DNA of 64,000 nucleotides from Thalassia testudinum. Lineage: Eukaryota > Streptophyta > Magnoliopsida > Alismatales > Hydrocharitaceae. Of the stretch, positions 22,322 to 35,021 are shown in pieces. Made by a program: the position numbers and the translations under genes. Numbering within the stretch: the first letter of the stretch is position 1; the number at the start of each line of letters is the position of its first letter. The notes beneath the pieces are model-generated. The model searched no databases. It had not been told where the DNA came from and worked only from the letters and a program-made list of their open reading frames with translations. The DNA lies in NCBI GenBank assembly GCA_037157565.1, contig JAZHRO010000012.1:5916501-5980500 (forward strand). The letters run 5' to 3'.

Positions 22322-25300
22322 TGATGAGTTGTGATTCATCATAACTAAATCGCCTAAGTTAAGCTAGAAACTAGGTTAAACACTATCAAACTAACACATA
22401 AAAAGAGTTAAGTGTGGGAAATAACAGAAAAAACCTAAAACATTAATTTTGTGCTAAAAATGCATAATTAGGTCATTTATTGAGATATTCTATTAATAAA
22501 TGTAAAATAGTGATCCAATTGCAAATTGAACACACAAATGAGCTCAAAACTCTAAATCAAAAGTAAAATTAACTTCTAATATGTTCAATTAAGCTTCATT
22601 AAAAACCTAGTTGCATTTGGACATCATTAGGACCTTGCATTTAAATATTCTCATTTAGGTTCTTAGTGCATCACATTTCATGCTTAGACATTCTTCCAAG
22701 GACTTATTTGTAACCCGCAGGGACCCTTTTGTAAGGCCATAAGGTCTGTTCTGAAATAAATTCCTACCACTTATGGGCCTCCATGCAGTTTTTCTACCCC
22801 TTCGCTTAGGGGTGTCTTATGCAATTGCACCATTAGACCCAGCGTCGCCTGCAGCTCTTCGCGGACCACTGTTCACCACAAAGAACTGAGAGCATCATGG
22901 TCATTCACTCGCTGATCTTCCTGATCTGTGGCTTGCATTCAATCGAACCTTCGCGTGACTAGGCGCGTGCGATCACCACCTCACCCAGATCCCATCCTAC
23001 GGCCACATTTTGATTTGAATCCCTGCGCATGCCTCTCCTCTCATCCTCACCGCCTACACCCTAATCGCTTAATCCCACCGCGCGATGAGGAGATTCACTC
23101 ATCACTCTACTTAAGCACCTCCACTAATCGCTCCCTCCTCCTTGAGTGATCATTTTCATTCTCTCTAGTTCTCTCCGCCATTCTTCAGTCGCTAGTGACA
23201 GTAGCGACCTTCCCTCCTCAATTTCGTCAAGATCCCATTCTTCGTTGGAGCCCTCCTCATCCCCATTCTTCGCTACAGTGACCAGTTGTAGCCCAAGAAT
23301 CTCATTCCTCCCTTAGAGTAGATTTTTACTGCTTTCATAGATTAGATTTATTGCTTTCTAGGAGAAGGAGTAATTAGAGATCTGTGTGATGATTGTTAGT
23401 GTAGTTTAGGAGTAGAATTAGAGTAGAAATCGCCCTTGCCTCCTACGATCAATTCAGATCAGAGGAGAAGAATCCATTCCATTCCATTGATCATTAATCT
23501 CCCCCTTCACACCCCCAATTCATTTTCACTGGCTTCCACTTGTTTTCCCATCAATCACCCATCCATCAAAGTGATTTGTTTGCTCATAATCCACTTGAGG
23601 GACTCCCCACCCATCTCATTAAATTCACAAAGTCCCTCTATTTGTTTTTAATGCGAATCTGAGAATTTGGGTTTAACTTCAGTGTTTTCAATGTGGGATT
23701 TCAATTCTCTCTTCATGCTGTCTATGGCACAAGAGAGATAACAAATCTAACTTATATGTGATTTTCAACTTTTCCTCAAGAGGGAATGAATCCCAAATTT
23801 TTCATATTTGAGACATATTTGATGTGGTTTTATCGCATTGAAATCTTAATATGTACCTCACCTTACATTGTCTATAATGTAAGGTGAGATATACATTAGG
23901 GCTTCAAGATGTTTTTGGGGATTTGTGATTTGAATTTATTAATGGTTTTCTCGATCCAAAGAAGATCTTTCAGGCTTTATTCATGAGTTTTTGAGGTACA
24001 AATGGTGGTTGTATCATATGAACATGCTTTTAGAGAGGTTTTTATCGCTTGAACTTGAGATTTCTGAGTCCAATCCCCCATTTTAGTACATTGACCAGCT
24101 GTTATAGCAGCAACATTTTAGGGGATTCACCCCTATTCCAAAAATTGGAGTGTTTTAATATGATTTCCAAATGGAGTTTATGATATGATTGGATTATATT
24201 TTATTCTACTATCTATAGTAGGGTAGGATGGTTCTATCAGAGTTTTGCATTGTTAGATCTCAATCCCCATTGATTTTCAAGTGATAAATCCTTTTGAAAA
24301 AGGCTGTGATGTTTTTGGAAAGAAATTTTAGTGAATTGAATCCTTATTTTAATTTTTACCTTCACACTGTCTATAGTGGAAGGTGAAACTCTTATAGGGA
24401 TTCTAAACACTCAAGTATGTGATCAGAGAGTGGATTGGAACTTGTAATGGAGTTATGAACCTAATTAGGCCTGCTGTAGGTCTGAAAAAAAATTCAGAGC
24501 TGCTGCAGGCCTCTGGAACTAATTTAGGACATTTGATCTTCATTTGTAAGGTTCGAAGTAAGTTACAACAGCAGCAGCAGATCCTATAGCAGCTGTTTCG
24601 GTGGCTATAAGAGTTGAACTTGCTGCTGTTGCATATTATTTTGTAGCAATAGCCTCCAAGATCTAAAAATAAGGACAGTAGCTTAGGCTTATTGTTTAAA
24701 AATAGCTGGCATATTATTCATGTTGTACTCCATGTGTACAACCTTTCTTGGACTAAACTTTGATTTAAATCCCACTTAGAATGGCTTGATTTATGTTAAA
24801 ATCATTCTTTGTCAACTATCTTCATTATTTAACTGTCCAATATTTGAAATGAATGTAAAATGAAATGAATTGCATGGTTTTATAGATTAGAATTTAAGGT
24901 CTTAGGATTCACTTTAAAATTCTTTGAAAATCCTAAAATGAGCTAAACTTGTAAATAAATAAAAATAATTTAAAAATTTCAAAAATATAAAATAAAGGTG
25001 TAGTGAGTAGTATTAACTAATTTTCTACACATGTGCAAAGTTTTGAGGTTATCTGAACCCTCAGCCTGGTAGAACATACCAGCTGATGGTTCAGTATACC
25101 TCTTAACTTAATAAAAACCCCTAAACTAAAATTGACAAAAAGACACACTCTCTCTCATCTCTTTCTTTCTCTCTCACCCCCTACCTCTATAAAACCCACA
25201 AAACCTACAAAAATCAAAAAAATCACAAAAATGCCCCAAAACACTATGTATACTATGTATATACATGTAGATATAAGCTATATACTAAGTTATATATGTA

Positions 25301-27349
25301 TATATTGTAAAATAGGTATATATTAGGTATAAGTAACTTACGTATATATTATATAATGTACATTAAATATTTAGGATAACTTAAAGTGTATAGAACTTAT
25401 CTGTATAATTATTTACTAATTATACTAACTTATATGTACTATAATCTAACTAAATTAATAGAATCCTGTAAATAATTATATTTACTAATGATATTGCATA
25501 TATATATTTATATATGAATTATGTACATAATGAACCCTGTAACATAATTTAATTATGTATATATAATAAATAATTTATTTATTAAGTTACTAGCTAAGTT
25601 GTTAGATTAAATTAAAATTAGTAATTTAAGTTATAATTGAACTAACTTATATTGTACATTTATATTATAGTATTTTAAGTAAATTAAACTAATTTAACTA
25701 TATTTATAATGTATTATATTATTTATACTTAATTTACATGAATGACTCCCTGAATTCACCTAATTAAATGTAAATAAATCCAAATAAATGTTTTAAAATA
25801 GAATACAAATGTGTATTAAATAATTTAATGTGTATATTAACTCTATGCAGGGTAAATTAGACCATTAATTAACTAATTTAAACATTAATTGAGAAATTAA
25901 CCTGTAAATCAGTATGTATAAATCCCCTATTTAACTAATTTATTTATATAATAAATGTAATTAATTTTGTAAGTAAATTATATAATTAAGTATCCCTATG
26001 TAAATGCTTTAATATCTTGTAATTTAATCCAAATTTAAAATAAATTTTGGCCCTCAAATCGAGGGCCAAATCTACCTTTTTAGCATTGGCTGTGTTAAAG
26101 CTACTGCACCTGAAGAGGTGCTTCCTTTAGTCCCACATCGTGGGTGTAGGAACGAGTGCAGCACTATAAATTGTTTTAGTCACCTCCAATGCCCAGTCGT
26201 CACGAGCGCTGGGTGCCGAAACACCCTCCCCTTACGAGCATATGTCTGAGCATTTGATCATGGTTTATGATGAAATTTGGGACGGTGCGTTGGCCGGGGG
26301 CCTAGCACTGTGCATAGGCCTGTGTGGGCTCAATATTGAGCATAAAAGGAGGTCAATGGGCTAATTAACGAATTAGGGTGATCTAAGTAGAGGTCTGGTC
26401 CCACCCCTTGAGGGTGCTGTGTATCCCTCGAAAAGGTCACCCGACAATTAAAAACCATACTTTTTAATTAATGAATAGTAACCTGGTCTTAATTACCTAA
26501 GGGGTGAAGAAGAGGAAGAAGGAAAGAAAATTAGCTAAGTGTTGAGGTCGCCTAAAACGACTAAGCATAGAGAACCTATAGAGAGGCTTAAAAGAGAAAC
26601 TAAGTGTCGAAAGAGGCCCTGTGCTGTGTGTACTACTGTAAATAAAATACGTAGTATAAATATATATACTATATATAAGTATAAATGTATAGTATATTTT
26701 AAATAAATAATGTAATAAGAAGTATACGTTAGAGTATAGTATATTGTTCGAGCTCTTATATGTAATATATATAACACTAAGGCCTTTAGTGATGAATAAG
26801 TATGTCACTGTATATAGAATAAGTGTCACCGTAGACCCTCTTTTGACCTTAGTCTGTTTATATACTTTTTCCTAAGGTTTAGCGACGTTTATATATGTCG
26901 TTGTACATACTATGTATATTACTATATATGTTAATATATTAAGTTAAGATAATACGTTACATATTATACCATGTTATTGTATAGTTATGTAAGTATTGTT
27001 ATTATAAGTTATTAATAGATAGAATATAGTATTCAATTATAGTATTTGATGCTTGTTTGTAAATAGATGGTTGCAAGCATTTTAGTTTATTCTTTTGTAC
27101 ATAAATTGTTTCATTCTTTCATTTATTAATTAATTCATTCATATTTACATAAAAATAATCTTTTTAAAATTAAAGAAAAATATTAGACTTAGAGAGTGAT
27201 GTATATCAATAACTGTCTCCCAGTGAATGACCTGAAATAAACCAATAAAAATTAAGTAAATAAATAAAATTGACGTGACAACGATTTGTATTTGTGACAT
27301 ATACTACAATAACAACCCTTTTTATATGAACTGGTGGTCGATCGTTTCA
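22322..27349 (+). mobile_element. Solo LTR C, 5.0 kb, in element B RT
   Basis: A TG...CA sequence of 5028 bp between exact duplications CCATG (22317-22321 and 27350-27354); removing it restores RT text RRLNM / ATQKDHFPL. It starts with the hairpin TGATGA ... TCATCA. No internal repeat, PBS, PPT or protein is seen, so it is a solo LTR of an element with very long LTRs. Weak resemblance to F and E2 (shared blocks near 22730, 26390 and 27216) makes it a divergent relative. The right half (25240-27300) is extremely AT-rich. A TATA box candidate is at 25188, but by comparison with F the start may be near 23105. Confidence 0.85.
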
Positions 27350-27354
27350 CCATG

Positions 27355-27438
27355 TTCAAACGGCGATAATCAATGCAGACCCTCCAACCAGTTGAGGGTC
27401 TAGTGGTCACCAACTCTCCTATTAAAGCACATACACAG
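27355..27438 (-). pseudogene. Element B RT fragment between C and D
   Basis: A short RT fragment reading GELVTTRPSTGWRVCIDYRRLNM on the minus strand, RT motif 2 region of Athila-type elements. It is the target sequence trapped between solo LTR C and element D and proves that both landed within about 90 bp of one another in the same RT gene. Confidence 0.85.
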
Positions 27439-27528
27439 ATCATCGTAGGGAATCTCTTTCAGATCTGATCAACTTCAATCTAACTTGAGTTTTGATTCTA
27501 CATCTTGATTCCACCATCTGATTCAAAA

Positions 27529-29265
27529 ATGCAACCTGGCTATACAGGAAGACTATCTAGGAAATTTGAATCCCAAATGAGCTTGAAAGAAAAGATACTT
27601 GAGAATGCCTACAGAAACCATGAAGAATATTATGTAAGGGACATTCAGGAAAGATTTGCAAAAGCAACATAACTCATCACAAACTGTATAGAGATAATAT
27701 GGACACAAATGAAATACGGTTCAACCTGGGACCTCCTATTAGCAGAACACAGTGAATTGGTGAAATTACACAATAATGATTGTCTACAATGTTGGTCAAA
27801 CCCTTCAGTTCAAGAAAAATTCTATGAATTTTTAGAAAAATGGGGAGAATTGCTAAATAAGTCATATATAACAATTGATCAAAAATACCCGTTAGAAACT
27901 AACAAAACATCTTGGAGTGAGACCAGTGATCAACACAGTTTCCCAAACCCCGTGTTCAATGATGATAATTGTGGATCCCCAACCCAAATAAATTTAGATT
28001 CAAATTTTATAGCAATTGACATTCCTGATCTTGATGAGGGTTGGGAGGATCCAATTGCAAGAGATCACGATTTTGAGCTAGAGATACAAAACCTTGGTCC
28101 GCCAAGCTTAGATTTCCCAGACTCCTGTGATAATGAGATTGAATCAGAACCTCTCGAGGGTGTAAATTCCATCCCTTATTCTGATAAGGTGACTCTCGAG
28201 AACAATTCTGACATCCTTGTAGAGCCCAATCTAGATCCTAGTGATCCAACCCACACCCTTAACCTAGAATCTGGATTTGAGACATATTGGGATGATTATG
28301 AGGCCCCGTGTGAAACAAATCAGATTTCGAATCTAGATTATGACTCAGGGCTCGTATTTGATGAGTACACCTCTCCAACCTCCTCAGAGATACAGATTAA
28401 TTTTTTGGAAGTCACGCCAATCTATGATACAGAAACCGGGGAGTTGGAAGAGTTGGGCTTTGATTGGGTCTTCCCTACAAGCCAAGAACCCAAACCTAAA
28501 CCTAATAGGGACATCTTTGTGAGATCAGAAACTGAAACTATGTTAGACCCAAGTCAAGTTGCTGATTGTCCACATCTTGATTTATTTTGTGGTGGAATCT
28601 CAGATCCCAAATCAGATTCAGAACATGATTCTCACAAGTTCTTCGACGATTTTGAATCTTACTCTGATTTTGGAGAACTGTTGTTTCCTAATGACTACAA
28701 GCCAATTTACGACCTCAGCAACTATGACCTGTCTTTTAATTCAGGCACTGAGGTCAATGATGTAAAAGAAAACACCTCTTCTACAAATGCAAAACCTTCC
28801 CAAACCCATTTTCAACCCCAACCCGCTACCGAACTCAATTTCTACTCCAATTCTCCTCTCAATGAGCCGGTTGTAGATGATTCTCCTCCACATTCCAATC
28901 GGGTTTCGGACATCAATCGGACTACAAATCACGCCTCATCCTTCTCTGATCACTCTCATAGGGATCCTACATCCTCCATTGATTCACTTTCATTTGAGGA
29001 TCCCCACTCTGATCAGGTTGATTCGACTCAGCCAAACCCTGGATTCACACTTCCACATCATTCTGAGCTCCACAATATCCGGTGGTCACCACATTTTTTG
29101 ATCCACATCTATCAACCCACCAGATTGATTGGGTTTAGGCTACATCATCAGTTTACTAATCTGAACAAGCACATGGTTGGACCAACTAGGCTATTGATCA
29201 AGGTGCTTGTTCTGCAAAACTCATCTGATTTAACCACTCCACTCCTTCTCTATACCATTTTCTGA
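27529..29265 (+). pseudogene. Element D acidic ORF (578 codons, one early stop)
   Basis: Function unknown. An ATG at 27529 opens 47 codons that end in a single TAA at 27670; the same frame then runs from 27709 for 518 codons to 29265, so only one nonsense change breaks it. The N-terminal 120 residues are helical and charged with Trp-containing segments (YGSTWDLLLAEHSELVK). The middle is very rich in Asp, Glu, Pro and Asn (DIPDLDEGWEDP, EELGFDWVFP). The last 150 residues are Ser/Pro/His-rich. No catalytic motif, zinc finger, signal peptide or membrane segment is seen. It ends just before a GGAAGGCAACCC motif that in Athila relatives follows pol. Its openness for 518 codons contrasts with every other gene here. 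Confidence 0.6.
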
Positions 29266-30866
29266 CATTAAATTTAGTGCTTAACGGAAGGCAACCCGTC
29301 ATCCAAAAAACCTGAGATCCTTCTGATTATCTTTCTGTACTTCATGTCTATTGCACTCTAAATTCCATCTTAGAACAGTTGACTCCACCTTTGGTACTCA
29401 TATCAGAGCTTGAAATCGTTCGTAACAATCATTCCCAACCCGTTCACCTACCCAATAATCCTGTTCTAAATTCCTGAACCCAAAACTATTTCATACCCTC
29501 CATTTACAATGAGAACATTGCAAAACTTAGGCATGGGGGGTGTTAAAGTGCAAATATACAAAAATTCAAAGTTCTGAAGGCTTCTCACAAAAAATACATA
29601 TTCCCAAAAAATAAAAATAAAAAGAAAATTGAAAAAGAACAAAAAAATGGAGAAGGGAGGAATTTTTGAAAGATCAATTTGCATATCATTCTTGAGAAGG
29701 AAAAGAGAGGAGGTGGTTTAAATGTCAAAAAGGAGCAACAATTTGAAACAAAAAAAGATAATCATTAGTAAAAGATTAAGGAATCTACTTAATTCTAGAC
29801 CAAATCAAAAGAAAGAAATAAAAAAGTGCTAAGAGATAAAAGAGATTAGTATGAATGCTGATCTTAGGCATCTTGGGCTTGTGTTTAGCTTAAAAATTCA
29901 AGTATTCATTAAGATCTGGATAGTCCTCAAGAGGTTGAGGAAAATGCGAAGCTTAAGTATTAGGTCTAAAGCTTGGGGATTATTTGGTTTCATTAACTGA
30001 CCTCTACTTTGCGGAACTCAGTAACTTAAGCACCCTAATCCACACATAGTCTGGTTTAGTGCGCTTAATTATCAAAATCATGCAAATGCATTAATTCTAT
30101 TATGAAAAGCTACCTAGATTAGAAGCGGCTGATCAACACAAGTTGATTTGGAAGAGTTCCCGACGCGGAGAGGCAAGAAATTCCCCTCGAAGATGCACAA
30201 TAACATACCGTCTCCTCGGTGCTTGTCTCCTAGGATATCTAAATATCGTACCAGGGCCAGGTAAGCAACTTGTGCTAGTTCAGGTCCCATAGGCGGAATT
30301 ATCCCAAAATGTCGATTGCCAGGACCTGAATTTAGCTAGAGAACGCCATGGGATGCACTATCTCGAAGTGTCGAAAGCCAGGGTTCTGGGGGTTGCCATG
30401 GGTGGTGCTATCTCGAAGCATCGATTGCCAAGGACCCTGTGAGGATTGATGGTGGGAGCTAAGAATCCGATACAGACAGTGTTATAAAGCCAATCTGAAG
30501 CTAGAAATAAAGAAAAGAAAAGAGAGAGAAAACTCTCCAAATGCAAAAAAAAAAAAATTCTTCTATCTCTCTCTTACAAAAACGCACTATAAATTGAACC
30601 GTAATTAAACATGTTTTAAGCATGGGTGCTTTAACCGCGGAGTTCAACAAACCTTAGTTTAATTCCTGTGGGCCTTAGAAACCTTCGCGGCGGACTGAGA
30701 CTAGAGCTGCTCAGGTCTGGATCTTGGTTGGTACTTGAGTACCTCTAGGCCAACTATTAGCATTCTGACCTAATCTACAAAAGAAAGCACACAGCAGAAA
30801 TCTGAGCATAAAAAGGTATGGTCTAGAATCTAAGTTAATTCCATGAGATTTTGCTAAGGGACTAGC
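29266..30866 (+). other. Element D 3' non-coding region with internal PPT-like motif
   Basis: No gene. GGAAGGCAACCCGTC at 29286-29300 is the post-pol motif of Athila relatives; GAGAACATTG ... CTTAGGCATGGGGGG at 29510-29540 is an internal PPT-like motif. Three short phrases at about 30290-30440 (ATCTCGAAG.GTCGA..GCCAGG) repeat each other and resemble 57633-57690 of element A. Confidence 0.55.
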
Positions 30867-30886
30867 AAAAGGTAGGCATGGGGGTA
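30867..30886 (+). other. Element D polypurine tract
   Basis: AAAAGGTAGGCATGGGGGTA directly precedes the LTR start TGATGG. It is the primer site for plus-strand synthesis and sets D's orientation. Confidence 0.7.
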
Positions 30887-33655
30887 TGATGGGAACACCA
30901 TCATGAGCCATAACTAGCTCAATTTGATCTGATTAAGTCATTAAATGCTCCTACATAACCATTAGAAGGCCATAATTCATTGTAAATCCTTTCAGAGAGA
31001 AATACAAGAAACCAGGGTTAAAACTATAATTTTACCATTATATCATGAACAACCATAGGTTTTATCAGGGGTTAATTAAGGGTCAAATGATTTTAAAAGT
31101 CTAATAAGTGGGTTGATACAGATAGAAATGAGTTTCCGCACGATTCAGGAATTAAATGACATTTGAAATCCTAAAAATATACCCGCTTAATTAACTGAGG
31201 TTCTGGTCAGGATAAAATTCACCTAAACCCTCTAAAATTCATAGAAAAATATTCTCTAGGGTTTGGTACCTTCAATTTGACCATCAGAACCCGTCTTGAC
31301 CCAAAACAGAGTCCTAGACAGACATTTGTCCTAATTTGGGTTTTTGCATAAATTACCAAATCAAACGAGGATAAAACCTAAATATAACTTCAACATTGGA
31401 TTTCTTGGGTCCAAATTAGGTTTATACCAAAATTTGGATCCAGCCTGAGATGATCTTGACCAAGTTTACATTTTGGTCCAGTCAGACTCTTTTTATGTCA
31501 TTCAGATCCTTAGCTTTTTGAAATCCTTGCAAATAGCCCCCTAGATTTATTGTCTTCTTCACAAAAAGGTCCCTCTACTATTATCGCTCAAGAATCCTAC
31601 GCCGGCGAGCTTCATTTGGAGAGTTCTTAATTGATTGATGAAACCTTCCCAAAATCGAACCGGAGACTCTTTAGGAAATCCTCTTTCGAATGGGACCAAC
31701 CTTGGATCCCAACTCCTTCCCAAAAGCTCATGCGAATGCTTTGAAGGAATGGGTATCTTATTTTTGCATAAGCTCCAAGGTTCCTAAGCTTGGAACCTCC
31801 TCTTAAGCCCTATTTAAGCATGCCCAATGCATGGTCGTGCTCTTCAGCGAGTTTTAGGGCCAAAAACCTCTTCGAAACTCCCCCTCTGGCCCTCCTACGA
31901 CTTAGATCTGGCAAGCTCCTCCCCCGTCCTCCTATGGACGGCCAACGACCAAATTGGCCTATACTCCTTCTTCCTCATCTTCGTTTGTGCTTGGTGGGCC
32001 AAAGCCATGGCATCCAGATCCCTTTCTTCGCCGCTGTCCCCCTCTCGGAGGATTCATCTTCCCCACGTCTGTCCATCACACCGACGTGGGTTTTCTACCT
32101 CCTTTGACCGTTATATTAGGTTCTCTAGCTTCCTCTCCTTCCTTATGTTTTTCTATTCTTCTTATTCCCTAATTCGACCACCGACGCTGTGAATCACCCT
32201 CATCTCTTCCATCTCCGGCAAACACCCCAGCGAGGACTTCCGCTCGCTACACAACTCCATCCTCCTCGCCGACAAGTCCCCAACCTCCGCCACATCCACC
32301 TGCACAAAAGCCCTAACCTATAACACTCCATCATCCACCCAATCATGCCACCGAACAGACCCATCATCGCGCACCACCTCCATCACCGTCCGGCCACCTC
32401 AGCCACTCCCACTCTACGCTGCACCCACCACCACATTTGCCGTCTCATGGCAATCTTGCCGAACGTTTCTGACAAGGCCAAAAGCCTGTTCTTGTGTTTT
32501 TAGGTAGCAGGTCCTTCGCTGCCATTGCCTTAGCTTTGAGCGAAGCCTTAAAGCTTGCTCCAGCACCTGCAAGCCCCAGATGAAGTCTTAGGCACATCGC
32601 AAATCCTTCAGGATCAAAACCCAGGGACCAATCTAGCCCTTTGATCGAGCCTTTGACTGCAATTGAACAAAGCAGCAGCTGCAGTGTCGCGCGGGAAGAA
32701 GCCCGGTGGGATAGTCCCACCTCGGAAGCTGACAGACGGCCACAGTAGCATAAATTGATTTTGTCACATACGCTCTTTGCCTCCTAACATGAGGGTGAGG
32801 TCCTCCTTACCCACGCACACCTCATCCGTGACATGTCCCCCGTGGGTCTGGTGCTCACCCGATTACCAGCCTAAGCCCTGTTCACACCTCGCTCACCACA
32901 CACTACCGGTGAGCCTGGTCCTGGGTGCGCGTGTGCCTGTTTACCTGATTACCCTGACTGTGGCCCTGGGAGGGCGGATCCCAGAAAGAGAAAGAGAGAG
33001 CGAGGGGCTGGGGGGTTTTGCTTCCCTGTGTATTGTCTAACACTTAGCCAATTTCATGAGTTAACCCCTGTGCATAAAGAGAAGGAAGAAAGCCTTCACA
33101 GAAGAGGAGGAAAGGAAGAAGGCTTGCAGAAGGAAGAAGACGAGAAGAGGTTGAAGACTGAAGAGGACTTGAGAAGATAGAAGAAGAGAAGAGGAAGACG
33201 AAGAACAGTGCTTCTCTAGCACTGTAGCACCTGTTGGTTATGCCATCTGGTCATCAGACCCAACGTCTAATTTGAAGCTTGATACTATGAATGATTGATT
33301 TAGAATTACTGTTGAGATATTTAAATTGGTTGAATGCTTGGGATATATATGCTTAAAGAGTAATTGGTGATTTAAATCACCATTGTTTTAGCTTCTCTAC
33401 TTTTTTATTGTCTTAAGATACATGGGAATTCGTTGAATATCTAATGTGACAGATTAGTATTTATTGAATATCATTATTTGGTTTAAGTTCTTGTGCTCAG
33501 TTACATATTATTTGATATTAGTGTGTGAATTCCTATTTGCTCCCTGTGTTCGACCTCGGACTTTCATTCAAGTAATAAATTCTATTTGTTTTTCGCGCTG
33601 ATTCAACCTATACTACACACATTGATTTTAAAAAATCGATTCAGAGCGAATAACA
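30887..33655 (+). repeat. Element D 3' LTR
   Basis: 2769 bp, starting with hairpin TGATGG / CCATCA and ending GCGAATAACA. It aligns in inverse orientation with solo LTR G along its length, for example 31000-31480 with 56990-57440 and the ending with 54781-54900. A TATA-like TATTTAAG is at 31811-31818. The conserved U5 phrase CTCCCTGTGTTCGACC is at 33539-33554. Confidence 0.8.
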
Positions 33656-33660
33656 ATGAT

Positions 33661-34190
33661 TCCTGCCCTTTTGGGCACTACATGTATAGGACTGACCCAT
33701 TTACTATTTGAAATGGGATAAATAATTCCTGTATCCAGCCATTTCAGAATCTCCTTTTTGACAACCTCTCGCATACTAGGGTTAAGCCTTCTCTGCATGT
33801 CTTGAAAGGGCTTCACTATATATGATGCATACAAAGGGAGGGATCAGCACCCTTAATGTTAGCTATCGACCAAGCAATAGCTTCCTTGTGCCTTTGTAAA
33901 CACTCGAGCAAAGCTCCCTCCTGCGATTCAGTTAATGTAGACAACATAATGAAGGGGAGCATGTCATTAGGGCCAAGGAAAGAATACTTCAATGTGCTCG
34001 AGAGGGGTTTAAGCTCCAACTCAAGAGCCTTTTGGATTGAGGGTTTAAGTTGTGATGTCCCTGCGTCAGGTAGCGAATCTATCTTGAGGGTCCAGAGTGG
34101 GGACAAAGACTCTGTGTGTACTCCTAGCAGCTCTTCTAATTCGGGCATGTCCCCTTCAATTTCTTTAATAGTCGGAGGATGGTTTTAAGA
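33661..34190 (-). pseudogene. Element B RT N-terminus and protease-RT linker (broken)
   Basis: The linker (34148 downwards) holds PLWTLKIDSLP, ELKPLSSTLKYSFLG and EGALLECLQRHKEAIAWSIANIKGADPSLCMHHI, the conserved Athila approach to RT. After two stops it continues with QRRLNPSMREVVKKEILKWLDTG and IIYPISNSKWVSPIHVVPKRAG, the first RT motifs. Element D cuts the frame at 33660. The open frame running on to 33628 is read-through into D's LTR. Confidence 0.85.
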
Positions 34191-34199
34191 TATGACCTT

Positions 34200-35016
34200 T
34201 TGAAAGGGATCTCTACATACAAGTGCTGGAGTAGTCTCTTCAATGATTTTATCAACTACCTCAATCTGGGAACAATCTTCAAATCAGGATTGCTTGTAGG
34301 TATCAAAAACATTCAACCGGATCTTTTTGTTCCCAAAGCCCATTTTAAGTGACCTTGATCTACAATTGATAGAGGCGTTGGCTGTGGCCAAGAAGGGGCA
34401 TCCCAGGATAATGGACGGCTTGGTGGGCTTATTGGATGGGTCAGTGTCAAGTACGAGAAAGTCAATGGGAAGAAGAAGTTGTCCACTCTCACCAGGACAT
34501 CTTCTAGCAATCCCCGCAATGTCTTAAGTGATCTGTCTGCGACTTGGAGGATGATTGGACTAGGCTTTAAATCACCTCCTTCCAAAAGGTTGTAGACAGA
34601 GCTTGGTAAAATGTTCACCCTCACGCCCAAATCGAGCAGAGCCTCGTCAATGTGTTGGTTACCTATAACCATTGAAATATACGGGGCCCCTGGGTCTTTC
34701 AATTTGGGGGTGTTCCATGTTGGAGCACCGAGCTAACATGGTCAAGTAGGATGACATTAGCTTGGACCTGTCTCTTAGATCAATGCTTCTGGGTGCACAA
34801 GTCTTTCAAAAACTTGGCATAGGATGGGATTTGTTTAATAGCATCCAATAAAGGCAAGTTGATGTGGACTTGCCTGAAAGTGTCCATAATCTCATTCGTC
34901 CTATCCTTGGCTTCAGATGAGCCAACAGAAGATTCCCTAGGAGTGGCTAGGTGCTCAGGTAGGGCACCCTTTGCTTCTAGGTAGAGGGGTCGTCATGTCG
35001 GGAAAGGGGTGGCAGA
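34200..35016 (-). pseudogene. Element B gag-protease linker and protease (frameshifted)
   Basis: Upstream part: INLPLLDAIKQIPSYAKFLKDLCTQKH (34890-34810), the conserved linker before the protease. Protease: ISMVIGNQHIDEALLDLGVRVNILP, ADRSLKTLRGLLEDVLVRVDNFFFPLTF, then a frameshift near 34480 into LGCPFLATANA. The catalytic loop reads DLGVR where DLGAS is usual, so it is unlikely to be active even without the frameshift. Solo LTR I interrupts the linker at 35022. Confidence 0.8.
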
Positions 35017-35021
35017 ATGAT

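Larger units (their letters stand above)
27444..33655 (+). mobile_element. Element D: non-autonomous gypsy relative without 5' LTR
   Basis: Bounded by ATCAT (27439-27443) and ATGAT (33656-33660), an imperfect duplication; removing it rejoins B's RT at PKRAG / (M)ICVC...GELVTTRP. Contents: an acidic ORF (27529-29265), a non-coding tail, a PPT and a 3' LTR (30887-33655). The 3' LTR is the same family as solo LTR G (2769 versus 2795 bp). No 5' LTR precedes the ORF and no gag, protease, RT or integrase is present. Confidence 0.7.

Noticed and set aside
26497..26829. Overlapping Tyr/Ile-rich frames
   Set aside because: Product of AT-rich repeats (TATA runs) in solo LTR C.
33628..33660. Continuation of B's RT frame past 33660
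   Set aside because: The last residues (IVIRSESIF) are read-through into D's LTR; the edge is set by comparison with LTR G and by the resumed RT at 27438.
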